A stretch of 64,000 nt of DNA, taken from contig JADGEI010000003.1 in the NCBI GenBank assembly GCA_016744455.1, positions 62,001-126,000 of the forward strand, read 5' to 3'. The notes below the pieces were generated by a model that saw only the letters and a program-made list of their open reading frames with translations, ran no database searches and was not told the origin of the DNA. Shown in pieces: positions 1-7,621 of the stretch; positions within the stretch are counted from its first letter, which is position 1, and the number at the start of each line of letters is the position of its first letter. The translations under genes were made by a program, and so were the position numbers. The DNA comes from Alcanivoracaceae bacterium (GTDB taxonomy: Bacteria; Pseudomonadota; Gammaproteobacteria; Xanthomonadales; Marinicellaceae).

Positions 1-1116
1 TAACACTTCAAACGTAATTGTATTGTTTCCTGCAGATATTGATGTACCCGAAGTTATGCTACTACCATTACAGTTAGTAAAGTTTATTGTTCCATCTTCA
101 TTCGAATTAAATACATAATCAGGTGTGTCATCATTTGCAGGAGTAACTACAGCTGTCACCTCCGTTATTAATGGTGCCGTGTTATCATCAGTAGTAATAA
201 AATCATGTTTGACCACATTGTTACCAAATATGTTTTCAGTTGAATTTGTATTAAATGCAGCTGCTAGTATTTTAACTGTCTCATTTGGGCCTAAATTGGG
301 TCGTACAACCGTTCTAGTAACTGTAATAGTAATGAATTCTGATGGTCCAATCAATGCACCGTTTAGCCGTATAGATCCAGTTGGGGAAATAATGGTGCCA
401 CAATCTGTAGCAAAGCTATCATCACAACTAACACTATCCCCATCAAAATGAGAGGGAACACCTACCGCACTATTGTTTAAATTTTGACTATATTCAACCA
501 AATCAACCGAAAGGTCATCACCCATCATATCAGGATTTGTATTGGTGACTTTGTATTTGTAAACCAATGTTCCTGGGCCAAATGTTTGACCTTGTGAAAA
601 GTCGTCACCATTTTCTTTTGTTAACTCTAACAATAAATAATTGGCATTGGCATTGGAATTAAATACTTCAAAACCATCAGTAAAGACATTATCAGATGTA
701 TTCACGCCTAAAACATTAATTTCGGTTGCACATTGAATACTTGAATCGGTTTTTATGCTTATATGGCGAGTTGAAACATCATAAATGAATGAACTGATTC
801 CATTCATTCCTACCATTGATTCTGTAAGGTTAAATGAGTTACCATCGAATGCTTCTAGCGCTAAAGATTGATTAGTATCATTAATACTTGTACACACAAT
901 TGGTTCACCTACATCAAATGAAATGTAGTTTTTACCAGATACAGGGTCATAATCATACATAACATCCATGCTATTAGGTAGAAGTGGTAAATCACCTGAA
1001 TCATCAATAGAAACATCTAATGCATGAGCTTCTAATAGAATGAGTTGTAGTATGAATAAAGCAAAAAACACTTTGGTTTTGCCATGCAGAAAATGGAAAT
1101 AGTTAGAAATCTTCAT
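1..1116 (-). CDS. Secreted protein with DUF11-like and Ig-like segments (3' end outside window)
   Basis: This reading frame stays open from an ATG at 1116 to the left edge, so only the first 372 residues are visible. The N-terminus has a hydrophobic signal peptide ending near LLEAHA (about residue 31). Residues around 175-245 (GDDFSQGQTFGPGTLVYKY onward) resemble the DUF11/conserved-repeat beta fold of exported adhesin-like proteins. The last 85 residues (TAPLITEVTAVVTPANDDTP) match the opening of a common tandem bacterial Ig-like repeat, so more copies probably follow beyond the edge. It is likely exported to the surface or outer membrane. No catalytic motif is visible and I infer no specific function. 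The upstream region 1117-1224 is shared with the divergent gene at 1234. Confidence 0.75.
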   Translation of the reverse strand, partial: MKISNYFHFLHGKTKVFFALFILQLILLEAHALDVSIDDSGDLPLLPNSMDVMYDYDPVSGKNYISFDVGEPIVCTSINDTNQSLALEAFDGNSFNLTESMVGMNGISSFIYDVSTRHISIKTDSSIQCATEINVLGVNTSDNVFTDGFEVFNSNANANYLLLELTKENGDDFSQGQTFGPGTLVYKYKVTNTNPDMMGDDLSVDLVEYSQNLNNSAVGVPSHFDGDSVSCDDSFATDCGTIISPTGSIRLNGALIGPSEFITITVTRTVVRPNLGPNETVKILAAAFNTNSTENIFGNNVVKHDFITTDDNTAPLITEVTAVVTPANDDTPDYVFNSNEDGTINFTNCNGSSITSGTSISAGNNTITFEVL

Positions 1117-1233
1117 AAATTATTGTCTTGGTAGTTGATTTTTACGTTTTGACGCATTTTAACGTCTTTTTTATTTTACTGTGTTAAAACTTTGTTAGAA
1201 TGGGTTAATTAATATTAAATAACTGTGAAAAAC

Positions 1234-1728
1234 ATGAAAAAACTAATAATTTTACTATTTATGTCTTCTTCATCAATATTATTTGCCGACACTATTTTTG
1301 ACAATATGGATGAAGAAACCACCGTAAGTACTGGAATTTACAAACTTTCTTCTCAAGAAAAAAAACAGCTCATTACATGGCTTAATGACTCAAGAGAAAA
1401 AACTAGAGATCAAATAAAGCAAGAAGTTATAGAAGAAGTTTCTGCTGAAGCTATCAAGAAAGACAAAAAAAGATTTATGGGTTTTCGTCGGGAAGAGTCT
1501 CAAAGAGAGGAAATCCAAACCACTTATATTGGAGAGTTTAAAGGCTGGAGAGGTAAACAAATTTTTAAACTTGCAAATGGGCAAATATGGAGACAAGCTG
1601 AAAATTCTACATTCTATATACCAAAAAAAATGAATCCCGAAATCACCATAAAACCCAAATCTATGGGTACATGGCAACTGTATGTTAAAGGGTTTGGTCG
1701 CGGAGTCAAAGTAAAAAGAATCAAATAG
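1234..1728 (+). CDS. Small exported protein of unknown function
   Basis: A 164-residue protein starts at the ATG at 1234; an in-frame GTG three codons upstream (1225) is an alternative and neither has a clear Shine-Dalgarno sequence. MKKLIILLFMSSSSILFA is a typical signal peptide with cleavage likely after LFA. The mature part begins with a charged helical stretch (about 30-80, SSQEKKQLITWLNDSREK) and then an aromatic segment (about 95-125: YIGEFKGWRGKQIFKLANGQ, IWRQAE), which looks like a small beta-rich domain built around G-W-x-G. I do not recognise the family. It is divergent from the secreted protein on its left and convergent with rubredoxin on its right, from which a long hairpin separates it. 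Confidence 0.7.
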   Translation: MKKLIILLFMSSSSILFADTIFDNMDEETTVSTGIYKLSSQEKKQLITWLNDSREKTRDQIKQEVIEEVSAEAIKKDKKRFMGFRREESQREEIQTTYIGEFKGWRGKQIFKLANGQIWRQAENSTFYIPKKMNPEITIKPKSMGTWQLYVKGFGRGVKVKRIK

Positions 1729-1750
1729 TCATTGACTGAATAGCATCTGT

Positions 1751-1790
1751 TAAATTTAAGCATGTTAACAAATAAGCATGCTTGAATTTA
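1751..1790. terminator. Long hairpin between convergent genes
   Basis: The arms 1751-1764 (taaatttaagcatg) and 1777-1790 (catgcttgaattta) pair over 14 positions with one G-U pair, enclosing a 12-base loop. It lies exactly between the stop at 1728 and the rubredoxin stop at 1792. Neither side has a strong T-run, so it is a probable bidirectional transcription end or RNA-stabilising hairpin and not a textbook terminator. Confidence 0.5.
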
Positions 1791-1791
1791 G

Positions 1792-1968
1792 TTAATCCTC
1801 TAGCAATTCAAAATCTTCTTTACCAACACCACAGTCTGGACACTCCCAATCTTCAGGAACATCTTCCCATTTAGTACCTGGAGCAATTCCATCATCTTCC
1901 CACCCTTCGGCTTCATCATAAATAAGGCCACAGACTACACATATATATTGTTTAAAATCTTCTTTCAT
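1792..1968 (-). CDS. Rubredoxin
   Basis: This 58-residue protein is a single-iron electron carrier of the cytoplasm. Both iron-binding knuckles are present: [11 protein letters not shown] near residues 8-18 and [11 protein letters not shown] near 42-52. The conserved [15 protein letters not shown] segment lies between them. The length is that of a standalone rubredoxin. No rubredoxin reductase or alkane hydroxylase gene is adjacent, so the redox partner is unknown. The start is the only ATG (1968). It is transcribed alone, convergent with the small exported protein. Confidence 0.95.
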   Translation of the reverse strand: MKEDFKQYICVVCGLIYDEAEGWEDDGIAPGTKWEDVPEDWECPDCGVGKEDFELLED

Positions 1969-2347
1969 TTATTTGTACTTTTATTTTGAAATCCATAGAT
2001 TGGGATGATACTCAAATATTCAATAGTATTCTTTTAAACTAGTAACAAAGCATACCTTCGATTAATGGAGCTTACCTCAAGGTTTAATAGTTTAATTTAC
2101 AGTATATTCCTGCGCCACTTATGAGCCACAAAAAAACGTCTAATTTTTAAAAAACAACCTCTTTGTTATTACGCATAACATCATGATACTTACCCTCTCG
2201 CCTATAACGTTCCATAAAGGTAATGTCCAAAAGGTTTTTGAAATGAACAACACCTTATTTAATCATAATAAGAAAGAATTTTTACAAAATGCACCTTATC
2301 CACAGTAAAATATTCTTTCTCAGTTAAATATCACGATATAACATTAA
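1969..2347. other. Intergenic stretch without a recognisable gene
   Basis: About 380 bases separate the rubredoxin start from the divergent TPR-sulfotransferase. All frames are broken by frequent stops and the longest ATG-started frames are below 15 codons. An imperfect AT-rich inverted repeat (agaaagaattttta near 2273 with taaaatattctttct near 2309) lies close to the sulfotransferase start. The promoters of both genes must lie here, but I could not assign them. Confidence 0.5.
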
Positions 2348-4564
2348 ATGAACACAGATAATAAATTAATATTAGCAACAAAATTACTAGAAAAAAAACA
2401 ATTCCAAAAGGCTGAGAAACTTTTAAAATCTTTGATTAGTGATTCTACAAAACATGCTGAGCTTCATGAGTTACTGGGGGTTTCTTATCTATTACAAGGT
2501 CAAAATCAACAAGCAAAAAAATGGCTATCTAGCGCACTAAAAATCGAACCAAATGATGCAAGATATGCTAACAACCTAGGTGAAGCACATAGAAAACTAA
2601 AAAAGTACAAGTCTGCTAAAAAATACTTTAATCACGCCCTAAAGCTACAAAACAATTACAATTCGGCAAGATTTAATCTTGCTTGTACATTATTAGCACA
2701 AAAAAAATACAAAAAAGCCTTAAAACTATTAAAATATTTACTTAATAGAGATAGTCAAAATGCCGATTATCAAAGTGCACTCGCCGATTTATTACGTGAA
2801 ACTAACAACATTAAACAAGCCATTGGCCATTATCATAAAGCGATAGAAATCAATACACAACACGTGGCATCACACCGCAACTTAGGGCCGCTCTTATTAT
2901 CAACAGGTAGCATTGACAATGCATTAAAACACTGTAGGTTAGCTGTAGAATTAGCCCCCTACAATGGATTATCACACCTCAATCTCGGGCGTTGTTTATC
3001 AAACTTGGAACAATACGATGAAGCAATGGATGCGTACGCAGATGCGATGGAACTAATTCCAGACAGTCCTCTATTACTCACTGAAATTGGTAAGAATTGG
3101 CTCTTAACAAATGATTTAATACAGGCAGAATATTGGTTTATGCAAGCATTGAAAAAAGATGCAAACCATATACCAGCATCGACCATGTTAGCCGATACCC
3201 ACAGGGAAGGAGGACTGTTAAATGAAGCGTTAGTAGAACTAGATGAATTATTAGAAAAACACCCAAAAGCTCCACAAGCGTATCAAATAAGAGCTAAAAC
3301 ACATTTAGACAACGGTAATATTAAAGCCTGCTTAAATGACTATAAGCAATTGATAAAACTTAAACCTAATCATGCCCAATTGCATTCATCTTATGGTCAC
3401 GCATTACAAAATGCAGGAAACCTAAAGGCTGCTGAACAACAATTTCGTTTAGCATTAAGTAAAAATCCTCGATGTGTACCTGCACTCAATGGCTTGGCAA
3501 CTACACAAAAAGGGAAACTACCCAAAGTTGATGCAGATAAAATCCAATCTTTGATTTTTCATGAGGAATTGCGCGACGGTGCTATTTCTTCCTTGCACAG
3601 TGCTCTAGGATATTACCATGACGGCACAAAGAATTATAAGAAAGCTGCCAATCATATTGATTTAGCTAATAAACACTATTGGAAAGCCAAAACGCAAACA
3701 GGTTGGTCATATGAACCCGATAATTATAAAGCCAGAGTTGATGCGATAATCAAAACATTTGACAGTGATTATTTCTCCAAATTAAAATTAATTGGTAACC
3801 CAAGCAAAATCCCAACATTCATACTTGGAATGCCCCGTTCGGGTACGACCTTAACCGAACAAATACTCAATGCTCACCCACAAATATTAGGCGTGGGAGA
3901 GCGTAGTTTTGCCTCTGAAAGCTTTGCTGATTTACCCAATATCTTTAATCAATCTAATATGTCCTCCTTAGAGTTAGTACCACATGTAAACCAACAGTTA
4001 GTTGATGAATTGTCTGCATGGTATTTAGACAAACTTTTAGGTCTTCAAGAAAAAAGTGGCAAAAATACTGTTTCGCGAATAGTAGATAAAATGCCTGACA
4101 ATTACTCACAAATTGGTTGGATTCTTACCCTGTTTCCTAATGCAAAAATTATTCATGCAAAACGTGATGTCCGTGACATTGCTGTTTCTTGTTGGATGAC
4201 TCAATTTGGTAAAATTAAATGGGCATTCAACCTTGATCACTTAGCGGAGAGAATCATACAATATGATAGACTAATGAAACATTGGAGAAAAATAATACCG
4301 GATCGTTTTATTGAAACAAATTACGAAGACATGATTGCAGATCAAACACACCATAGCAAAAGAATCATACGGTATTTAGATTTACCATGGGACGATAATT
4401 GCCTTCAATTTCACCGCCAAGATTCCGTCGTTCGAACCGCAAGTGTAACACAAGTCAGGCAACCTATTTACACAAAATCATTACAACGTTGGAAACGATA
4501 TGAAACTCCACTTGCAAAATTATTTAGTCGTATTGAGAAAGCAGGCGTAGATCTCTACAAATAA
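2348..4564 (+). CDS. TPR-repeat sulfotransferase
   Basis: This 738-residue protein has two parts. Residues 1 to about 400 are tandem tetratricopeptide repeats (for example AELHELLGVSYLLQGQNQQA and YNSARFNLACTLLAQKKYKK). The C-terminal 260 residues are a sulfotransferase domain: the PAPS 5'-phosphosulfate loop FILGMPRSGTTLTEQIL lies near residue 492, and the second nucleotide contact region, HAKRDVRDIAVSCW, lies near 605. By family knowledge, TPR-sulfotransferases move sulfate from PAPS to proteins or saccharides. There is no signal peptide or membrane segment, so it is likely cytoplasmic. No PAPS synthesis or glycan genes are adjacent and the acceptor cannot be named. The start is the ATG that follows an AT-rich stretch, without a strong Shine-Dalgarno sequence. 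Confidence 0.88.
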   Translation: MNTDNKLILATKLLEKKQFQKAEKLLKSLISDSTKHAELHELLGVSYLLQGQNQQAKKWLSSALKIEPNDARYANNLGEAHRKLKKYKSAKKYFNHALKLQNNYNSARFNLACTLLAQKKYKKALKLLKYLLNRDSQNADYQSALADLLRETNNIKQAIGHYHKAIEINTQHVASHRNLGPLLLSTGSIDNALKHCRLAVELAPYNGLSHLNLGRCLSNLEQYDEAMDAYADAMELIPDSPLLLTEIGKNWLLTNDLIQAEYWFMQALKKDANHIPASTMLADTHREGGLLNEALVELDELLEKHPKAPQAYQIRAKTHLDNGNIKACLNDYKQLIKLKPNHAQLHSSYGHALQNAGNLKAAEQQFRLALSKNPRCVPALNGLATTQKGKLPKVDADKIQSLIFHEELRDGAISSLHSALGYYHDGTKNYKKAANHIDLANKHYWKAKTQTGWSYEPDNYKARVDAIIKTFDSDYFSKLKLIGNPSKIPTFILGMPRSGTTLTEQILNAHPQILGVGERSFASESFADLPNIFNQSNMSSLELVPHVNQQLVDELSAWYLDKLLGLQEKSGKNTVSRIVDKMPDNYSQIGWILTLFPNAKIIHAKRDVRDIAVSCWMTQFGKIKWAFNLDHLAERIIQYDRLMKHWRKIIPDRFIETNYEDMIADQTHHSKRIIRYLDLPWDDNCLQFHRQDSVVRTASVTQVRQPIYTKSLQRWKRYETPLAKLFSRIEKAGVDLYK

Positions 4565-4711
4565 ATCAAATAAATCAAATAAAAAATTTCTTTAAAAAAA
4601 CACTATAACACACTTACAATTAAGCTTTATGTTAAATTATTTGCATAATAATTATTGAACTGTTAATATTATATTCAATAATTATAAAAAGTCTTTTGGG
4701 GGGACATAAAA

Positions 4712-5902
4712 ATGAAAAACAAAATCAAAGGTTTTGACCGCTTACGCCAAGCCATTACACTTAGTGCTGTTGGCTCAGCGGGTTTATTGGCAGTTGGAAC
4801 TGGGCGAGCTGGATCTACATCTGTATGCCAAACTCATAATATACAAGTATCTAGTGTTGTTACTAGTGGTACCCGTGTAAATGTGACATTTAGAAATGCA
4901 ACCGTATATGCAAGCTCTGTCTTGCTTTCAACTCCATCCGTTTCACATAATTCACCAAACTGCAGCAGTCTCCGAGGAACTAGTAGTGGTTCAATAGCTG
5001 CTTTTGGTATTCAGGAAGGCTCAATTTTTCTTGGGTCAGGATCTCCTGACAGAGGGAGTACATCAACATTAGGAGATGCATTTGATGGCTATGGCGGAAT
5101 ATTTTTAGACGGAGCACCTTACAATGATACTGATGGTATAGTCGATATTACTGGCAGCACATTGACAACCGACCCTGATACCATGCCAAACGGTTTAAGT
5201 GTATCTTCCCAATACCATGTGTTTACCAATAAAAGAGTCACACGGATTATCCACAGCCTTTACAACCCAACCGCTACTACCATAACAACACGTGCGGCAA
5301 TTGGAGGCAACCTTGGCTCTGATGATAGTACGACCATTCCAAATACTTCAAACAACAATCAAACAGTGGAACTTGGAGATACTTGGGTTATAACTCATGA
5401 TGGCAGCGTATATGCTGGTATTGCTAATGGAGACCCAATACTTACCCATGTTGTTGCATCATCGGAAGGAATAGACGCTATTCCATTACAAATTCCGGGA
5501 GGTGGCGGGCAACCGGCTGCTGCAAGCAAGTACAAATCCAACAAAGAGGGTTCACAAACTCAAGGAGGACCGCCATCAGCATCAGACAACATATCGTTTG
5601 GTTACGATGTTGAAATTTTAGCCGGAGAAACTCAACACCTTGTATGGTTTGTCCAAATGAGTGATGATATTGATGAAGCTAATACATCATTACCAAATTA
5701 TACAAATACTGATGCAGCTATTGCTGCTGGTCTATACATCAATTTACCTGCAGGAATGACAGGAAATGGGATTAACTGGGCTGCCCCTGCTGCTGTACTT
5801 GCACCGCCTGTGAATGTACCTGTATTTTCTCCAATCAGTTTAGTGCTATTATTTGGTTTATTTGGCTTTGCTGCATCAAGAAGCTTAAGAAAAGTAAAAT
5901 AA
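4712..5902 (+). CDS. Exported protein with C-terminal sorting-like tail
   Basis: A 396-residue protein of unknown function. The strong purine run ggggggac just upstream of the ATG at 4712 sets the start. The N-terminus has a basic stretch and a hydrophobic core (LSAVGSAGLLAVGTGRAGS) that act as a signal peptide. The body is rich in Gly, Ser, Thr and Asn, as in surface beta proteins. The C-terminus has three parts: VNVPVFSPIS, a hydrophobic helix LVLLFGLFGFAAS, and a basic end RSLRKVK. That layout resembles PEP-CTERM and IPTL-CTERM sorting tails, although the motif itself is not a standard one. No sorting enzyme gene is visible in the window. It is a single-gene unit closed by the hairpin at 5918. 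Confidence 0.75.
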   Translation: MKNKIKGFDRLRQAITLSAVGSAGLLAVGTGRAGSTSVCQTHNIQVSSVVTSGTRVNVTFRNATVYASSVLLSTPSVSHNSPNCSSLRGTSSGSIAAFGIQEGSIFLGSGSPDRGSTSTLGDAFDGYGGIFLDGAPYNDTDGIVDITGSTLTTDPDTMPNGLSVSSQYHVFTNKRVTRIIHSLYNPTATTITTRAAIGGNLGSDDSTTIPNTSNNNQTVELGDTWVITHDGSVYAGIANGDPILTHVVASSEGIDAIPLQIPGGGGQPAAASKYKSNKEGSQTQGGPPSASDNISFGYDVEILAGETQHLVWFVQMSDDIDEANTSLPNYTNTDAAIAAGLYINLPAGMTGNGINWAAPAAVLAPPVNVPVFSPISLVLLFGLFGFAASRSLRKVK

Positions 5903-5917
5903 CCACTCGTTTTTATT

Positions 5918-5945
5918 AAAAAAACCACCTTTGGGTGGTTTTTTT
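5918..5945. terminator. Bidirectional rho-independent terminator
   Basis: The arms ccacc (5925-5929) and ggtgg (5934-5938) are flanked by an A-run on the left and a T-run on the right, so the stem extends through A-T pairs and works in both directions. It lies between the stop of the exported protein and the stop of the convergent acetyltransferase. Confidence 0.88.
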
Positions 5946-6483
5946 ATGCTTGATGTTTGGGTTGTGGTATAGGCACCGAAGACTTTTTTCTAAACAGCTT
6001 CTTAGCTATTTCAATAAACCGTGTTTGCCCAATATGTATACCTAAATTCTTTGCCATCAAAAAATGTGGGCCAATATTTGCCAATTCAAATTCTTCACCA
6101 ATAATTTTAAATCCAGAATTTTTATAAAACGTAACAGCATCAATCCTAGCGTTGCACCATATAACTTCTGCTTTATTTTTTATGGCATGGTTAATACAGG
6201 TTTCCAATAACTGTGTCCCTATATTGTGGCCTTGGAATGCCTCTAATACAGCCATTCCACGTATTCGCCAAGATTGTTTTAATACAAAATCAGGGTGAGA
6301 TTCTTTATATAACGATGCACTGCCAATAATTTGATTATTAATTTTTGCAGCAAAATGTACCGTTTGTTTATAGGTGTCTTCAGGGTAATAACAACTGCTA
6401 CGCGGCTGTTCCTGCCTTAATACCTGGTGTCGAATAGCAATAACATCCTCAAGTCTTACAAACTCTACAACAACATCAGTCAC
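5944..6483 (-). CDS. GNAT-family N-acetyltransferase
   Basis: The protein is 179 residues from a GTG at 6483. I chose this start because GAGG lies six bases upstream and the GTG overlaps the folE2 stop (GTGACTGA), giving translational coupling; a longer frame to 6555 would run far into folE2. The fold is GNAT: RGMAVLEAFQGHNIGTQLLE (near 85-105) carries the acetyl-CoA pyrophosphate loop (Q/R-x-x-G-x-G/A type, here QGHNIG), and AVTFYKNSGFKIIGEEF is the usual final strand-helix motif. By family knowledge it transfers acetyl from acetyl-CoA to an amine or a protein N-terminus. The acceptor is unknown. Pairing with folE2 may be only positional. Confidence 0.85.
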   Translation of the reverse strand: MTDVVVEFVRLEDVIAIRHQVLRQEQPRSSCYYPEDTYKQTVHFAAKINNQIIGSASLYKESHPDFVLKQSWRIRGMAVLEAFQGHNIGTQLLETCINHAIKNKAEVIWCNARIDAVTFYKNSGFKIIGEEFELANIGPHFLMAKNLGIHIGQTRFIEIAKKLFRKKSSVPIPQPKHQA

Positions 6484-7399
6484 TACTTGCCTCAGCTGTA
6501 GCGTCATGAGGATGCAATGACTCATGGTGATGAACACGCAACCAAAACCCTTCAATCTCTTTTTCTTGAGTTAATACGTGTTTGATTCGCCTTGCAGCAT
6601 CTTCACAAAACAATAAATTTTTACCGTTAATCAAAGCAAACTCTTGCTCATCTTCACGTTTGACAGCAGCTTGTACAACCGTTTGTAAAGCCTCTTCAAC
6701 CACATCAATGTAGTGCCGTAAAGGAACGTGTTGCGTGTCTGTTTTTAATATTGTGCGTACATGTGCTGTAGAGCGTTGTGCATGTGGTGTCGCATTAATA
6801 CCTTGTTCACTGCCAATCCAATTGAGCACTTCCTCAAAGTTTAGCTCACCTTCAGAAAATGATTCTTTAAAATTTTGTTGAATAAGACTTCGAGCCAATG
6901 CCGCAGAACAAGGGCATGTACTAGAATACGTTACACTGAAATCTAACTCAATGTGTTTTATTTTATCCTTCTCTCTGACCAATAACAATGTGACTGGGTA
7001 ACTGCGCCAACCTGAATTATCACTCACCAAAGCTTTACGACGAATTAAAGCATCAAAATCAACTTCAACCAATGCATTGTGGCTCAAATCACTATGAGTG
7101 GTCAAAAAATTATTGGTTAAATTAGCTAGAGAAACAAAATCTATAGATTCATGGCTAAAAAGCTCATCACAAGCCAGATACAACCTAGACATGTGGATAC
7201 CACGTTTACTCTCATCATCCAAGCTAACCTCAGCACGCACCCGTGCAATGGTAGGAGGGATATCTACATCAGCATTTAGATTAAGCGGCATTTCAATTTC
7301 TGACATGCCTACCCATTCCAAAGTCCCTGCAACTTTAGCTTTTACATCAGCAGCTACATCTGGAAGCGTGCATACACTTTGTCTGGTTTTATCTAACAA
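6476..7399 (-). CDS. folE2: GTP cyclohydrolase FolE2 (type IB)
   Basis: This 307-residue protein catalyses the first step of folate (and possibly queuosine) synthesis, GTP to 7,8-dihydroneopterin triphosphate. It shows the FolE2 signature: the metal/active-site cysteine in SSTCPCSAALARSL (near 160) and the ATPHAQRSTA motif (near 205). The start is a TTG at 7399, supported by AGGTGG about nine bases upstream; the next in-frame Met is near residue 31, inside the conserved fold. FolE2 tolerates metals other than zinc, and in some bacteria replaces FolE under zinc limitation. I looked for a Zur palindrome upstream and did not find one. No folE is in the window. Confidence 0.95.
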   Translation of the reverse strand: MLDKTRQSVCTLPDVAADVKAKVAGTLEWVGMSEIEMPLNLNADVDIPPTIARVRAEVSLDDESKRGIHMSRLYLACDELFSHESIDFVSLANLTNNFLTTHSDLSHNALVEVDFDALIRRKALVSDNSGWRSYPVTLLLVREKDKIKHIELDFSVTYSSTCPCSAALARSLIQQNFKESFSEGELNFEEVLNWIGSEQGINATPHAQRSTAHVRTILKTDTQHVPLRHYIDVVEEALQTVVQAAVKREDEQEFALINGKNLLFCEDAARRIKHVLTQEKEIEGFWLRVHHHESLHPHDATAEASSD

Positions 7400-7444
7400 A
7401 AAATTACCACCTGTTTTTTATTCTAAGTTTACTAATAGGGTCTG

Positions 7445-7473
7445 ATTATAATAGATTAAAGCTTTATTCCATA
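7445..7473 (-). promoter_or_regulatory. Putative folE2 promoter
   Basis: On the minus strand a perfect TATAAT lies at 7450-7445, with a weak -35 (TATGGA, 3 of 6) 17 bases upstream. The start codon at 7399 would follow a leader of about 40 bases. Confidence 0.5.
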
Positions 7474-7512
7474 TAATAATAAAAAAAATCGTTATATTTC
7501 ATGGTAAAATCG

Positions 7513-7532
7513 AATGTGAACTACTTCACACA
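7513..7532. promoter_or_regulatory. CRP/Vfr-type operator between folE2 and the kinase gene
   Basis: TGTGA (7515-7519), a six-base spacer, and TCACA (7526-7530) form the exact two half-sites of a CRP-family site, with A/T-rich flanks. It is about 92 bases upstream of the kinase start and about 65 bases upstream of the folE2 -10. By position it could control either gene; the kinase gene is the more likely target. No CRP gene is in the window. Confidence 0.6.
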
Positions 7533-7621
7533 ATATATATTATTTTATTAAGTTAAGGTTCAATTAATCTTTGATAGGATGCACACTTAGAAATGAATAA
7601 ATAGATTACAGGGGAATACTT

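Noticed and set aside
1390-1677. Minus-strand frame inside the small exported protein gene
   Set aside because: Antisense shadow; Phe-rich as expected from the complement of an AT-rich gene.
7400-7621. Zur box upstream of folE2
   Set aside because: No GTTATA-type palindrome is present; the only clear palindrome is the CRP-like one.
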